Shown piece by piece: positions 36,184 to 45,320 of a stretch of DNA of 64,000 nt. The position numbers and the translations under genes were made by a program. The notes beneath the pieces are model-generated. The model did not search any database, was not told the DNA's origin, and worked only from the letters and a program-made list of their open reading frames with translations. Source of the DNA: Westiellopsis prolifica IICB1 (GTDB lineage: Bacteria > Cyanobacteriota > Cyanobacteriia > Cyanobacteriales > Nostocaceae); contig NZ_NAPS01000001.1 of assembly GCF_004323185.1 (NCBI RefSeq), positions 1,262,354-1,326,353 on the forward strand. Direction: 5' to 3'. Each line of letters begins with the position of its first letter. Position 1 is the stretch's first letter.

Positions 36184-38969
36184 TTAAGATCTCTAAGTGG
36201 CGTTGAACTAAGATCACTACAAGATGCAGGAGTAAAAGAGGAACTGTGAGATGTCACAGTCGGTGTAGTCGCTACTAAAAACACTTCACCATCGGGATTG
36301 ATTACCCAGCCTTGAGCTTCCACAATCTGAGTGGGAGAATTTGTAGAGTTGGCTTCTTGGCTTGGTTGTTCCTCAAGTCTGGTTTTAGGTTGGTTTTGAT
36401 TTGCTTCAGGGAGTAATATCCAATCACTGAGGACTTCATCAGTAATTAACGGTTCTGTGGGACTGGATGGTATACCTCCACGTCCTGTAACGATAAATGA
36501 TCCCCTCATTTGCTTGTTATCTCTTTTGCAACTAGTAGCAATTTGTTGTGAAGCATCTATCAAATTGACGCGCAGCTGTTCTAATCCCTGACTGGGGTCA
36601 ACGTCAGGTGTATTAATTTGCACTGTACCACTTAGGGCTGGACTCGCACCTGTAGCGGTGATGTCGCTGTCTGGGGTTGGTGATTGTCGGAACTGGATAC
36701 CAAAAATTCCTTGGGTATTGATTATTACCCTACCTCCAAAAAAATTCTCAGAATTAGCACTGATATCGCTATTTGCAAAAGCAGCAAGAACATCGGTATC
36801 AAGATTGATGTTACCACCGATGGTATTTCTACCTGTGGCATTGGTAGTAATACTGCTATTATTACCTAAGATCAGGTCGTGCGATCGCAGTGTAACATTA
36901 CCTGCACCGCTTCTAGTATCTGCACTAATTTTGCCTTGGTTCAAAAGACGAATTGAGTCAGCATCAACTTTTAAGGAACCTGCAACTCCCGATCCAGCAC
37001 TACTAACTGTCACCTGTGCCTGGTCTCGAATATTTAACTTGTCAGTATTAATGATTAATTCTCCTCCCTGACCTGTGGAAGTATTAGAAGTATTGGCAAA
37101 CAGTCCACTGCTAGGGCTGACATTGGGAACTATAACTGGAGTGTATTGGCTAAGTCGAGCAAAATAGGTGGGGTCTGTACCAGCAAGGGTGACACTGTCG
37201 GTGATATTGAGAAGTATACTACCTGCTTTGCCACTGCTAAAACTAGTAGTGAAAACTTGTCCACCGTTAAGAACTTCTAAAGTTTCGGCGTTAAGGATAA
37301 TGTTACCCCCATCTCCTTTGCCGCGAGTCCTTGCACCCACGACCGCACCATTTGTGATACTTAATGATCTAGTATTAATGTCAATATTGCCACCTTTACC
37401 TATACCTGTATTTTCCGTACTGCTGACCGCACCGCTAGAGTAGCCATTGAGACCAAAACCGTCAAACACAACGCGATCGCGAGCCTGTATATTTATATTA
37501 CCTGCGTTACCTTCTCCAAAAGTATTGGCTATCAATCGAGCGCCATTTGTCACAAACAGTGACCCGGTTGTGATGGTGATAGTACTACCGTTACCTTTAG
37601 CATTTGATACGGATGTTGAGCCAACAGAACTAGCAGCGCCGCTAATGTTTGCTAGATTGAAACTGACGCCATCAAAAGAAACTGTATCACGAGCAGTTAT
37701 ATTGATATTGCCTGCATTTCCTTGTCCCTCTGTTCTAGCCAGAATTGCAGCAGCATTCTTAACAAAAAGTGACCCGGTTGTAATATTTATGTCACCACCA
37801 TTACCCACGGCTTGTGAATCTACGGTGGTGTATGTGCCAGTAGAGGAATCACTAAGCATTCGGTCAAAAACAAGCGTATCACGGGCAAATATATTAATAT
37901 CGCCTGCATTTCCCTGTCCAGAAGTTGTGGTTCTCAGTTGACCGTTACTTGTCAAAGCCAGTGACCCAGTTGTGATATTAATATTGCCACTATCACCTAC
38001 AGCTTTTGTCTGCACTGTATTAGAAATAATACTTGCATCAACATTAATTGCCTCTGTAGCATTAATATCAATATCCAGCGCCTTTGCGTCAACAGAACCT
38101 TTTTCTGAGCCTATCCCCGCTTGCACCGTACTTGCACCTGACAGATTCAAATTACGGGCATTGATTGCAATGCTACCACCACCACCAGCGAGAACACTAA
38201 CTTTAGCAGCATTGTTTAGATATATATCTTTTCTTTGCCCATCATTAGGCAAACTCAAACTCAGAAATGAATCATTAGCATTGAGTCCAATGCTGTTATT
38301 TTCTGCAATTCCTGCTAATTCAACTCGACCACCGGGGGCTAATATTTGCCCTCCATTAAGCTGTAAATTGCCACCGATAAGTGCTAAAGTTTTGCCGGGA
38401 TTAACCTGTAGTTCAGAACCTTGTACTTGAATGTTTCCGGTATTGTTGCCGTATTGCAAACCAATCGGTACACTGACGGTTAGTAAAGTTGTTGCTGTGT
38501 TATTTGGTATTGCACTAAATTCTCTACCATCAGCAAATTTCAAGCTACTGGCTGTAGTTGCTAAAAACGAGCCACCAATATTTAGCTGTGCATTTTGACC
38601 AAAAATAATACCATTGGGATTAATCAAAAACAGGTTAGCTGTACCGTTAGCTCTGATTAAACCATCAATATTAGAAATTGAACTACCTGTGACTCGTGTC
38701 AGGATATTTTGAATATTTGTAGCATTGTTGAAGAAAGCAGTGTTACCAGTGGGAAGAGAAAATTCTTGAAAGCTATGGAATAAGTTGCTACCTGCTTGGG
38801 TTCCACCTGTGATGTTGAAGGTGTTATTTTCTTGGGTGACATTGGAGTTATTTGGTAAAGTGCGATCGCCAGTAACTTGAGCAACTGCATAATTTGTGGA
38901 TAAAATATGTGTGATCGCGATCGCCATACCCAAAAACTGAGTCAAACGACTACTCCCAAAACTAGCCAT
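36180..38969 (-). CDS. Filamentous haemagglutinin N-terminal domain protein (TpsA-like)
   Basis: A 929-residue secreted protein of the two-partner secretion type. A signal peptide covers about residues 1-30 (ending YAVAQ). The TPS domain at about 35-270 has NPNGIIFG and GGSFLATTASS, typical of filamentous haemagglutinin. The rest is a right-handed beta-helix of imperfect repeats with GNINI-x-ARD, VVFDG and SLFVTNGA elements. The C-terminal 70 residues contain a cysteine and a proline-rich tail. It should be exported through a TpsB/Omp85 pore, which is not encoded nearby. It is likely an adhesin or sheath protein. It converges on the restriction gene. Confidence 0.9.
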   Translation of the reverse strand: MASFGSSRLTQFLGMAIAITHILSTNYAVAQVTGDRTLPNNSNVTQENNTFNITGGTQAGSNLFHSFQEFSLPTGNTAFFNNATNIQNILTRVTGSSISNIDGLIRANGTANLFLINPNGIIFGQNAQLNIGGSFLATTASSLKFADGREFSAIPNNTATTLLTVSVPIGLQYGNNTGNIQVQGSELQVNPGKTLALIGGNLQLNGGQILAPGGRVELAGIAENNSIGLNANDSFLSLSLPNDGQRKDIYLNNAAKVSVLAGGGGSIAINARNLNLSGASTVQAGIGSEKGSVDAKALDIDINATEAINVDASIISNTVQTKAVGDSGNINITTGSLALTSNGQLRTTTSGQGNAGDINIFARDTLVFDRMLSDSSTGTYTTVDSQAVGNGGDINITTGSLFVKNAAAILARTEGQGNAGNINITARDTVSFDGVSFNLANISGAASSVGSTSVSNAKGNGSTITITTGSLFVTNGARLIANTFGEGNAGNINIQARDRVVFDGFGLNGYSSGAVSSTENTGIGKGGNIDINTRSLSITNGAVVGARTRGKGDGGNIILNAETLEVLNGGQVFTTSFSSGKAGSILLNITDSVTLAGTDPTYFARLSQYTPVIVPNVSPSSGLFANTSNTSTGQGGELIINTDKLNIRDQAQVTVSSAGSGVAGSLKVDADSIRLLNQGKISADTRSGAGNVTLRSHDLILGNNSSITTNATGRNTIGGNINLDTDVLAAFANSDISANSENFFGGRVIINTQGIFGIQFRQSPTPDSDITATGASPALSGTVQINTPDVDPSQGLEQLRVNLIDASQQIATSCKRDNKQMRGSFIVTGRGGIPSSPTEPLITDEVLSDWILLPEANQNQPKTRLEEQPSQEANSTNSPTQIVEAQGWVINPDGEVFLVATTPTVTSHSSSFTPASCSDLSSTPLRDLN

Positions 38970-39061
38970 TTTCTCTCCCTAGCTCCATAGCAGTAGCACA
39001 ACTATTAAGTACTATCTAGGATATCAGAGTCGAAGATATTGATTTTATAGGGTAGCAAAGT

Positions 39062-39673
39062 ATGGAAAAGCCTGCTAATTCCCAATATCCAATTCATGAG
39101 TTGCTACAACGACGCTGGAGTCTTCTGGCTTTTTCTCAACAACCAGTTGAAAAAGCAAAACTTTGTAGTTTACTAGAAGCTGCACGCTGGGCTGCTTCTT
39201 CTTATAATGAACAACCTTGGCATTTTATTGTTGCAACTCAGGAAAATCCCGAAGAATTCAAACGTTTGCTTAGTTGTCTTGCACAAGGAAATCAAGTTTG
39301 GGCGCAACATGCACCTGTCTTGATGCTTTCAGTTGCAAAACTTTACTTTGAAAAAAATCACACTGAAAACCGTCATGCATTTCACGATGTCGGTGCAGCA
39401 GCTTGTAGTTTAGCAATTCAAGCAACTTCTTTGGGTTTATTTATCCACCAGATGGCAGGCTTTGATGTATCAAAAGCACGGGAATTGTACAATATTCCTG
39501 AAGGCTATGAACCAGTAGCAGCGATCGCAATTGGTTATCAAGGCGATCATGAAGCATTACCAGAACAATATCGACAGCGTGATTTTGCTCCTCGTCAGCG
39601 CAAACCTTTAGATACATTTGTGTTTACTGGAACTTGGGGAAACACTTCGCCTGTGATTTCGCTTGATTCATAA
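39062..39673 (+). CDS. Nitroreductase-family flavoprotein
   Basis: A 203-residue FMN-dependent nitroreductase-fold protein. The RRWSLLAFSQQPV region near residue 17 is the classical RxS flavin-binding start. It continues with EAARWAASSYNEQPWHF and the GLGLFIHQMAGFD-like helix, then VAAIAIGYQG at about 155. It reduces nitro compounds, quinones or similar with NAD(P)H in the cytoplasm. The physiological substrate is unknown. It is divergent from the TpsA-like gene, with a 92-bp gap holding both promoters. A hairpin-rich repeat begins right at the stop codon. Confidence 0.9.
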   Translation: MEKPANSQYPIHELLQRRWSLLAFSQQPVEKAKLCSLLEAARWAASSYNEQPWHFIVATQENPEEFKRLLSCLAQGNQVWAQHAPVLMLSVAKLYFEKNHTENRHAFHDVGAAACSLAIQATSLGLFIHQMAGFDVSKARELYNIPEGYEPVAAIAIGYQGDHEALPEQYRQRDFAPRQRKPLDTFVFTGTWGNTSPVISLDS

Positions 39674-39788
39674 CAAGACGCGATAAATCGCGTCTCTACA
39701 AGAGGGGAATTAAAAAACGATCGCATTTGTGTTTTATTAGGGGCGATCGCATAGCCTTGTAGAGACGGCGATTTATCGCGTCTCTTTG
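39674..39788. mobile_element. Miniature inverted-repeat element D
   Basis: About 115 bp bounded by long inverted copies of a hairpin sequence (AAGACGCGATAAATCGCG...TCTCTACAAG and its complement, with one inserted base). Each arm is itself palindromic. It starts right after the nitroreductase stop codon and ends one base before the 21-bp tandem array. Confidence 0.6.
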
Positions 39789-39789
39789 T

Positions 39790-39873
39790 ATTCGTCCACA
39801 ACGCAAGTCCATTCGTCCACAACGCAAGTCCATTCGTCCACAACGCAAGTCCGTTCGTCCACAACGCAAGTCC
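39790..39873. repeat. 21-bp tandem repeat array (4 units)
   Basis: Four units of (A/G)TTCGTCCACAACGCAAGTCC, identical but for one base. Like the array at 1-252 the unit is 21 bp and stays open in several frames. The apparent protein on the minus strand (repeating MDLRCGR) has no other support. Confidence 0.85.
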
Positions 39874-40028
39874 ATTCTCAACAATTCGTTATCTATTTTC
39901 GTAGAATTACTGAGCTAATCATCCAATCTTCTTACAAAAAACACCTTTTTTTAAAAATTTTACTGAACCACTAAATTGTTTCATTGAGACACTCTAGAAA
40001 GATAAAGTTTAGTAAAAGGTATGCATTG

Positions 40029-40421
40029 ATGCCACGCAAGAAAAAAACCTATTCCCTGCTAGAAAAAACCGAACAGAAAGTCATCGGATTTAAATCGATA
40101 GATTCTAACCTTGACTTCGGTAATTCCATGAGTTTAAACTACTTAACCCAGTTAACAACGCAACTCCGCAACCAAATTGACAAGTATAATATGATGCTCA
40201 ACGATCTTGACTCGGCAAAGGCAGAAATAGAAATCCTTGAAAAGACTATTGGGGAAACTTTAGAACGCTTGATCAGTGGTGTGGTTTTGAAGTATGGTAA
40301 AGACAGCCGAGAATACGAGATGATAGGCGGAGTACGCAAAAGCGATCGCATTCGTAAAGCCACTATCACCCGCTTAAAATCGACCGCAGACTCAAAAGCG
40401 GCTTCTACACAGACGGCGTAA
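40029..40421 (+). CDS. Small hypothetical coiled-coil protein
   Basis: A 130-residue soluble protein, unknown function. The N-terminus is basic (MPRKKKTYSLLEKTEQK). The middle, about residues 35-85, is a predicted coiled coil (LTTQLRNQIDKYNMMLNDLDSA then KAEIEILEKTIGETLERL). The C-terminus is basic with TRLKSTADSKA. The frame is open to a TTG at 39984, but the ATG at 40029 is the better start. It might be a small structural or DNA-associated protein. It is isolated between repeat-rich spacers. Confidence 0.65.
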   Translation: MPRKKKTYSLLEKTEQKVIGFKSIDSNLDFGNSMSLNYLTQLTTQLRNQIDKYNMMLNDLDSAKAEIEILEKTIGETLERLISGVVLKYGKDSREYEMIGGVRKSDRIRKATITRLKSTADSKAASTQTA

Positions 40422-40463
40422 CGAGCAACAAGTAGGCATCATTCACCATGAGTGATGCATAAT

Positions 40464-40521
40464 AATGTACTATGTAGAGACGCGAAATTACCCTGCGGGG
40501 TCTTGCTACGCGTCTCTACAT
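40464..40521. repeat. Large hairpin, GTAGAGACGCG family
   Basis: Arms TACTATGTAGAGACGCG and its exact complement enclose about 24 bp, between the small coiled-coil gene and the DUF6671 gene. It could serve as a bidirectional transcription stop and belongs to the dispersed hairpins of the window. Confidence 0.75.
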
Positions 40522-40550
40522 AGTATTGGCTAACACCATTCCTAAACCAT

Positions 40551-41414
40551 TCACGGATTGCAATAATTACAATTTACTGGCTCTGCATATTCATTTCCAT
40601 TTGGAAATAATTCTTCTTGAGTAAAACCACATTTTTGACATTTATATATCACAGCACGAGTCAAAGAAGTTGGCAGATAGCACAATGCACAAGGTAAACC
40701 CCTAATCCTTTTGTTAATTTCAAAGCCGGGTGTAGAACATTTTGGGCAACAGTTCTTAATTTTTTTTAATAAGTTCTGAGTGGCTTTTTCAATATTTTTC
40801 ATTCGTGTGGGATTATACATTGCGCGCATATCTGTTTCTATATGTGCTTTGCCTGTGGGAGAATTTTTCAGGACAAAACTTACAGCTTCTATGAGATTTG
40901 CTTCTGTAATAATTCCTTTAATTACTTCACTGCTATCTTTTGGTGACTCATCAAACATGACTACTAGACCATGTTCTGGAAAACCTACTTTTTGAGCAAA
41001 TTGTAAGGCTTGATCAACACTTTCCACAACCAAATGATTATGGTTAGTTTTGGCAGATAATTCTTCCCCAATAATTTCTAAATCATGTGTTTGATCTAAT
41101 AAAATGACAACTTCTCGATTACTGGAAACAAAAGGAATTTCAGGATGAGGGCCAAAACTGCCCTCACTAGCAATTGCTAAACTTTCACCAGTTAGTTCTA
41201 AAACTTTTTTTGCCTTCAATCTCGCAGCTTCAATTTGATTACCTGGACGCTTTACTTCTCTAGTAAATGTACCAAAAATATCAGTATCAAAATCATCTGG
41301 AACTATAATCTTTATTCCTAATTCAGCTTCTAAAACAGGAACAATCACTTCTTCTTTTTGATGCTTCGTAGCCAGTAAAGCAATTCTATTGGTAAATAAT
41401 GACTGATTTAGCAT
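40551..41414 (-). CDS. DUF6671-family protein
   Basis: A 287-residue protein of the DUF6671 type. The N-terminal 200 residues have an alpha/beta arrangement with FTNRIALLATKHQKEEVI, SEGSFGPHPEIPF and HIETDMRAMYNPTRM. The C-terminal part has zinc-knuckle cysteines: CCPKCSTPGF, LPCALC, YKCQKCGF and a last CNYC. It is soluble and cytoplasmic with unknown role. Its ATG at 41414 is clean. A mirrored hairpin lies between it and hemJ upstream, so they are probably separate transcripts. Confidence 0.85.
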   Translation of the reverse strand: MLNQSLFTNRIALLATKHQKEEVIVPVLEAELGIKIIVPDDFDTDIFGTFTREVKRPGNQIEAARLKAKKVLELTGESLAIASEGSFGPHPEIPFVSSNREVVILLDQTHDLEIIGEELSAKTNHNHLVVESVDQALQFAQKVGFPEHGLVVMFDESPKDSSEVIKGIITEANLIEAVSFVLKNSPTGKAHIETDMRAMYNPTRMKNIEKATQNLLKKIKNCCPKCSTPGFEINKRIRGLPCALCYLPTSLTRAVIYKCQKCGFTQEELFPNGNEYAEPVNCNYCNP

Positions 41415-41439
41415 TCTTTATCTTGTAATCAGTTTTTCT

Positions 41440-41508
41440 TTGTGTCTTAGTGTCTTGGTGGTGAATAAAAAATTGTTTTTGAACCACCAAGACGCCAAGA
41501 CACCAAGT
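41440..41508. repeat. Long inverted repeat between hemJ and the DUF6671 gene
   Basis: Arms TGTCTTAGTGTCTTGGTGGT and its near-perfect complement separated by about 20 bp. The sequence is a widespread intergenic repeat of the 'gtgtcttggtg' type. On the minus strand it may end the hemJ transcript, although no good T-run follows. Confidence 0.65.
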
Positions 41509-41533
41509 CAAATCATAGATTTATACAATTCCA

Positions 41534-42118
41534 TTAAGCTTGTTGCTGAGGAATCTGTGTCATTTCTGCAAGTTGCTTTTCTTTATCAAGTCTGCGCTTT
41601 CTAGCGTAAAGTTGGATTGTCACCGCCATCAGAAGTACTAAACCAAAAATGACCCAAGCAGTCAAGTCTGTGGGCAAACTATTCTTAAAGACAACCAACA
41701 TCACAATCACTACTAGTAAGACAGTTGGTGCTTCATTCATCGCCCGCATCTGTTTGCTTGTCCATTTGCATCTATTTTCTGCTAACTGTTTCATCAAACG
41801 GGAGCAGTAATAATGATAAACAAGTAAAAGTGCCACAAATCCGAGTTTATAGTGCAACCAAGTTTGTTTTAAAAATTCTGGTTGCGTCACCAGTAAACCA
41901 ATCGCACAAGCTACCGTCACCAGCATTCCGGGAGTGGTGATGATGTTGTAGAGGCGCTTTTCCATAATTTGATACTGATTTTTTAGTATCGTCTTTGCTG
42001 GTTCTGGTTCTTGTTCCGCTTCGATGTGATAGATGAAAAGACGCACTAAGTAAAACAGTCCCGCAAACCAAACGACAACGCCGATAATATGAAATGCTTT
42101 AAACCAAGAATAAGCCAT
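41534..42118 (-). CDS. hemJ: Protoporphyrinogen oxidase HemJ
   Basis: A 194-residue membrane protein that oxidises protoporphyrinogen IX to protoporphyrin IX, a late step before haem and chlorophyll. Four to five transmembrane helices are visible. The conserved histidine is in WFKAFHIIGVVVWFAGLFYL, and an arginine/lysine pair in LHYKLGFVALLLVYHYY matches HemJ. The length fits the family. The gene is alone on its strand, with the DUF6671 gene downstream after a hairpin repeat. The upstream 190 bp hold a HIP1-rich palindromic repeat. Confidence 0.92.
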   Translation of the reverse strand: MAYSWFKAFHIIGVVVWFAGLFYLVRLFIYHIEAEQEPEPAKTILKNQYQIMEKRLYNIITTPGMLVTVACAIGLLVTQPEFLKQTWLHYKLGFVALLLVYHYYCSRLMKQLAENRCKWTSKQMRAMNEAPTVLLVVIVMLVVFKNSLPTDLTAWVIFGLVLLMAVTIQLYARKRRLDKEKQLAEMTQIPQQQA

Positions 42119-42267
42119 AAATTTTAACCTGTGTTTCTGCTCTCAAATATCCAGGTTACGGCAATTGGTAGGAATGGGGATCACAGATAAAGAAGTGTGA
42201 AGTCTTAAGATGGAGATTGAGCAACCTGAGTATTTTCTGGCGATCGCACTACTCAAACTCAAGATAT

Positions 42268-42304
42268 CATGCGATCGCGTAGCGGCTCCCTCGGAGCATC
42301 GCTG
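42268..42304. repeat. Short palindromic repeat, tagcggctccctcggagcat type
   Basis: A HIP1 site followed by GTAGCGGCTCCCTCGGAGCATCG without the last bases, partly self-complementary. Related GC-rich palindromes occur at 47660-47690 and 47905-47965. It adjoins the stop codon of the DUF2887-type gene. Confidence 0.5.
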
Positions 42305-42308
42305 GTAT

Positions 42309-43166
42309 TCAATCCTGTTGCTGTGCTATTCGCCTAACTGCTTCAATCTCAACTTCCAACTGTTGAGATATTTCTTCGATACTCACTCCCGCTTTTAGCA
42401 ACAGAGGAACAGCAGCTAACTTTCCTTCTTGTCTTCCTTCTTGTCGTCCTTCTTGTCTTCCTTCTTGTCGTCCTTCTTGTCGTCCTTCTTGTCGTCCTTC
42501 TTGTCGTCCTTCCTCTAATGCTTCTTGGTAAACTCTAGTTTGTTTTAGTTCGCTTAATTTCAGCATATCTTCCACCTCTTGACGGCTTAATTGTGGAAAT
42601 TTGTAGACTATGATTGTCTCGATTAAATCTATTATCGCTCTTGCAGATAAACGATTTGCGATTTCTTGCCTTGCTTGTGCAATGAGTTCTCTCGCATAGT
42701 TAGGAGCATTTTCTTCTGATTCTACTACTAACTTCACAACACCAACACCCAAAGACTTGTTTGCTGAGGATTCAAGTTCATCAAGATAAACTCGTTGGAC
42801 TTTTGAGCTTTCTAGCAAAACGTCATGAAGCTTAGTTTCATCTGGTTCCAAGCTCCGTTTAGGATAAATAATCACAGCGTACCAGTCGTAGGTGGATGGA
42901 TTCTGATCTATATATAGAAATAGTTCAGCAAACACCCGGTGATAGAGAAATTGATCTTTTTGAAACTGTACTTCACACAGATATACTGTTTTGTCTGGGC
43001 TGTCTTCTGGTGGTAGAAATACGCCATCAATCCGAAAAGCGGTTTGTTTAATTTCTACCGAGCGGAACTGATAATCTTGACTATTGCTGGGAGAGTGTCC
43101 AATTAACTCAAAGAAAATACTGGGAAATTCTGCAAATAATTGGTAAAAAAGACTGTCTGTTTTCAC
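42309..43166 (-). CDS. DUF2887/Rpn-like (PD-(D/E)XK) protein with EGRQ repeats
   Basis: A 285-residue protein of the abundant cyanobacterial DUF2887 or Rpn-like family. The N-terminus (MKTDSLFYQLF, PSIFFELIGH) and the PD-(D/E)XK-like core (DGVFLPP, then VYLCEVQFQKDQ) suggest a nuclease fold. The E-x-Q form in place of E-x-K is normal for this family. Residues around 220-255 are seven consecutive EGRQ units encoded by 12-bp repeats, followed by a helix (AVPLLLKAGVSIEEISQQL). The start is GTG at 43166. The repeat number may vary between strains without a frameshift. Its function is unknown; some relatives promote recombination. Confidence 0.85.
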   Translation of the reverse strand: MKTDSLFYQLFAEFPSIFFELIGHSPSNSQDYQFRSVEIKQTAFRIDGVFLPPEDSPDKTVYLCEVQFQKDQFLYHRVFAELFLYIDQNPSTYDWYAVIIYPKRSLEPDETKLHDVLLESSKVQRVYLDELESSANKSLGVGVVKLVVESEENAPNYARELIAQARQEIANRLSARAIIDLIETIIVYKFPQLSRQEVEDMLKLSELKQTRVYQEALEEGRQEGRQEGRQEGRQEGRQEGRQEGRQEGKLAAVPLLLKAGVSIEEISQQLEVEIEAVRRIAQQQD

Positions 43167-43341
43167 TTTTGCCGTTGTTGCAAAAATTATATCTTTGCAT
43201 ACTACGCTCTTAATTTAACGTGAGTTCAATAAATATTATCAGACCAAGCAATCAACTCACCCCCAAGTAAATTGCTGGCTCATAATCCAAGTCTACTTTA
43301 AATAGACTTAATAAATCACAATAAATCAATCTCCGTATCCA

Positions 43342-44829
43342 CTACTTGTCCCAATATTTAGCCCTTTCTACCGCCTTTTGCCAAGTAATGAAATTAGCTT
43401 TTGCATATTCACTACCTACACCGGGCGAAAAGTAACGATCAATTTTTCGCTGTTGCACCAACGCTTGGTAACTATCCCAAAATCCCACCGCCAAACCAGC
43501 AGCCATGGCGATCCCCTGCACGGTAGTATCACGCATAACTGGACGATAAACTGATATATTTAACACATCTGCCTGGAATTGCATGAGGAAGTTGTTTTCA
43601 CAGGCTCCACCGTCTACTGTTAATTTATTTACTGCCGTGCTGCAAGATCCACTAATGGCTACCACAACTTCTTTGACTTGGTAGGCGATCGCTTCTAAGA
43701 CAGCTCTGACTAAATGCTGTGGTTGGACGGCGGCGGTAATACCAAAAAAGGCTCCTCTCGCGCTCATATCCCAGTGAGGGGCGCCCAGTCCGCTAAATGC
43801 CGGAACAAAATATACACCACCATTATCTGTAACTTGATTGGCGATCGCTTCTGTCTCGGCAGCTGTTTTAATCAGCTTCATGCTATCCCGCAACCATTGG
43901 ATACACGCCCCACTGGTAAACATGCTACCTTCTAAGGCATAGCCAACATCTAAACTACCGTTACGAATTTGCGTCCATGCCACAGTAGAGATGAGCCGAT
44001 TTTGAGAACGGACAATTTCAGAGCCAGTGTGAGCAACTAAAAAGTTACCAGTGCCGTAAGTACATTTCATTAAACCAGGGCGATCGCATCCATGACCAAA
44101 TAAAGCTGCTTGTTGATCTCCCAAAACCGCAGTGATGGGAATTTCCCCACCGAGTAAAGTGCTATCAGTCACACCAAATTTTCCTAAGCTGGGTTGGATC
44201 TCAGGTAAGATATAAGCGGGTATTTGAAATAATTCCAGTAAAGTTTCATCCCATGTACAGCTTGTCAAATTCATCAACATTGTCCGACTGGCGTTACTGT
44301 GGTCGGTAGCGTGAACTTTTCCGTTTGTGAGTTTCCACAAAATCCAGGTATCAATTGTTCCGGCTAAAACATTTTTGAGATCAATACCTGTGACATGATC
44401 TAGCAGCCATCTGAGCTTTGTAGCGGAAAAATAGGCATCGATAACTAAACCAGTGCGATCGTAAATCTCATTAGCGTAACCTTGAGCTTGTAATTGATTA
44501 CACAAAGGAGCAGTGCGGCGGTCTTGCCAAACAATGGCTTGATGTAGAGGTTTTCCAGTAGTTTTGTCCCAAATTAAACAGGTTTCCCGTTGTACGGTGA
44601 CTCCCATCGCCACAATTTTACTAGGAATAATTTTGGCATTGGCGATCGCAGTTTGCATCACCCAACAAGTATCTTGCCAAATCTCCTCGGCGTCATGTTC
44701 TAACCATCCGGGTTGAGGATAATACTGTGTGAGTTCTTTGTATGCTTGCCCAACAATTTTACCAAGAGCATCAAACACAAAAGCACGGTTGCCTGTTGTA
44801 CCTAAATCTAGTGCCAGAATGTAACTCAT
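43342..44829 (-). CDS. glpK: Glycerol kinase
   Basis: A 495-residue FGGY-family kinase that makes glycerol-3-phosphate from glycerol and ATP. The N-terminal ATP-binding strand is YILALDLGTTGNRAFVFD. The glycerol-site motif VVGAMGVTVQRET-type (VAMGVTVQRETCLIWD) and WQDRRT follow. The second domain has GDQQAALFG and the FGGY signature area VDGGACENNFLMQFQAD. The length is typical. The gene is isolated, with no glpD or glpF nearby, so it may supply glycerol-3-phosphate for lipids. A GTAGAGA-type hairpin lies 45 bp upstream of the start. Confidence 0.95.
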   Translation of the reverse strand: MSYILALDLGTTGNRAFVFDALGKIVGQAYKELTQYYPQPGWLEHDAEEIWQDTCWVMQTAIANAKIIPSKIVAMGVTVQRETCLIWDKTTGKPLHQAIVWQDRRTAPLCNQLQAQGYANEIYDRTGLVIDAYFSATKLRWLLDHVTGIDLKNVLAGTIDTWILWKLTNGKVHATDHSNASRTMLMNLTSCTWDETLLELFQIPAYILPEIQPSLGKFGVTDSTLLGGEIPITAVLGDQQAALFGHGCDRPGLMKCTYGTGNFLVAHTGSEIVRSQNRLISTVAWTQIRNGSLDVGYALEGSMFTSGACIQWLRDSMKLIKTAAETEAIANQVTDNGGVYFVPAFSGLGAPHWDMSARGAFFGITAAVQPQHLVRAVLEAIAYQVKEVVVAISGSCSTAVNKLTVDGGACENNFLMQFQADVLNISVYRPVMRDTTVQGIAMAAGLAVGFWDSYQALVQQRKIDRYFSPGVGSEYAKANFITWQKAVERAKYWDK

Positions 44830-44871
44830 ATGTGAACTATTTGTGCCAACCTGAGTTAAAAAAAGGGGTGT

Positions 44872-44903
44872 AGTAGAGATGCGAGAAACATCGCGTCTCT
44901 ACT
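44872..44903. repeat. Hairpin of the GTAGAGACG family upstream of glpK
   Basis: AGTAGAGATGCGA and TCGCGTCTCTACT arms around six bases, with one mismatch. It lies in the 491-bp spacer upstream of glpK. Confidence 0.7.
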
Positions 44904-45149
44904 AAGGGTATAGGGGGTGGGGTTCAAAGGGGTAGAAACTGTAACTTAATTTCTACACATTTGTGTTCAGAACTAGTCAATTTTAAGTAGGTATTGGTGA
45001 AAAGGTGCTAAAATATTACCTATAGTAACGGTTAACTACCGTGCCGTCAGAGGATAACCCTTCCAGCATAGACTGGCGTTTGATAAACGTGCCGCAGGCG
45101 AAGTGCAAGCTCCATAGACAGAGGGTCGTTAGTAGCGCCTCAAAAGAAG

Positions 45150-45249
45150 TTTTTTATAACTTCGACACATATAGCGGTCAGTTAGACCGTTTTAGCCTGT
45201 GGACTGGATAATGCCGACATTGCCAGAATGAAGCAGGAAGTAAGCGTCA
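45150..45249 (+). mobile_element. Relic of an IS200/IS605-type right end with omega-RNA-like sequence (1)
   Basis: GACCGTTTTAGCCTGTGGAC (45185-45204) matches 16 of 20 bases of the element at 59304-59323. ATGAAGCAGGAA (45228-45239) matches 11 of 12 bases of the copy at 59378. Both are followed by a GTCAA end. In TnpB transposons this conserved stretch is the omega-RNA/right-end region just after tnpB. No tnpB is present here. The upstream 45035-45150 has further short hairpins but no gene. Confidence 0.5.
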
Positions 45250-45320
45250 ACCTACACATGAGTAGATTTGTCTAGTTGTGAGTAGTTATGAATAGGTCTT
45301 ATGTAACGGAATTATAAATA

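Noticed and set aside
36658-38430. Long frames opposite the TpsA-like gene
   Set aside because: They are mirrors of the repetitive Asn/Gly/Thr-rich coding strand.
39595-39884. Proteins of repeating LWTNGLA or MDLRCGR heptads
   Set aside because: They are translations of the 21-bp DNA array, with no start context.
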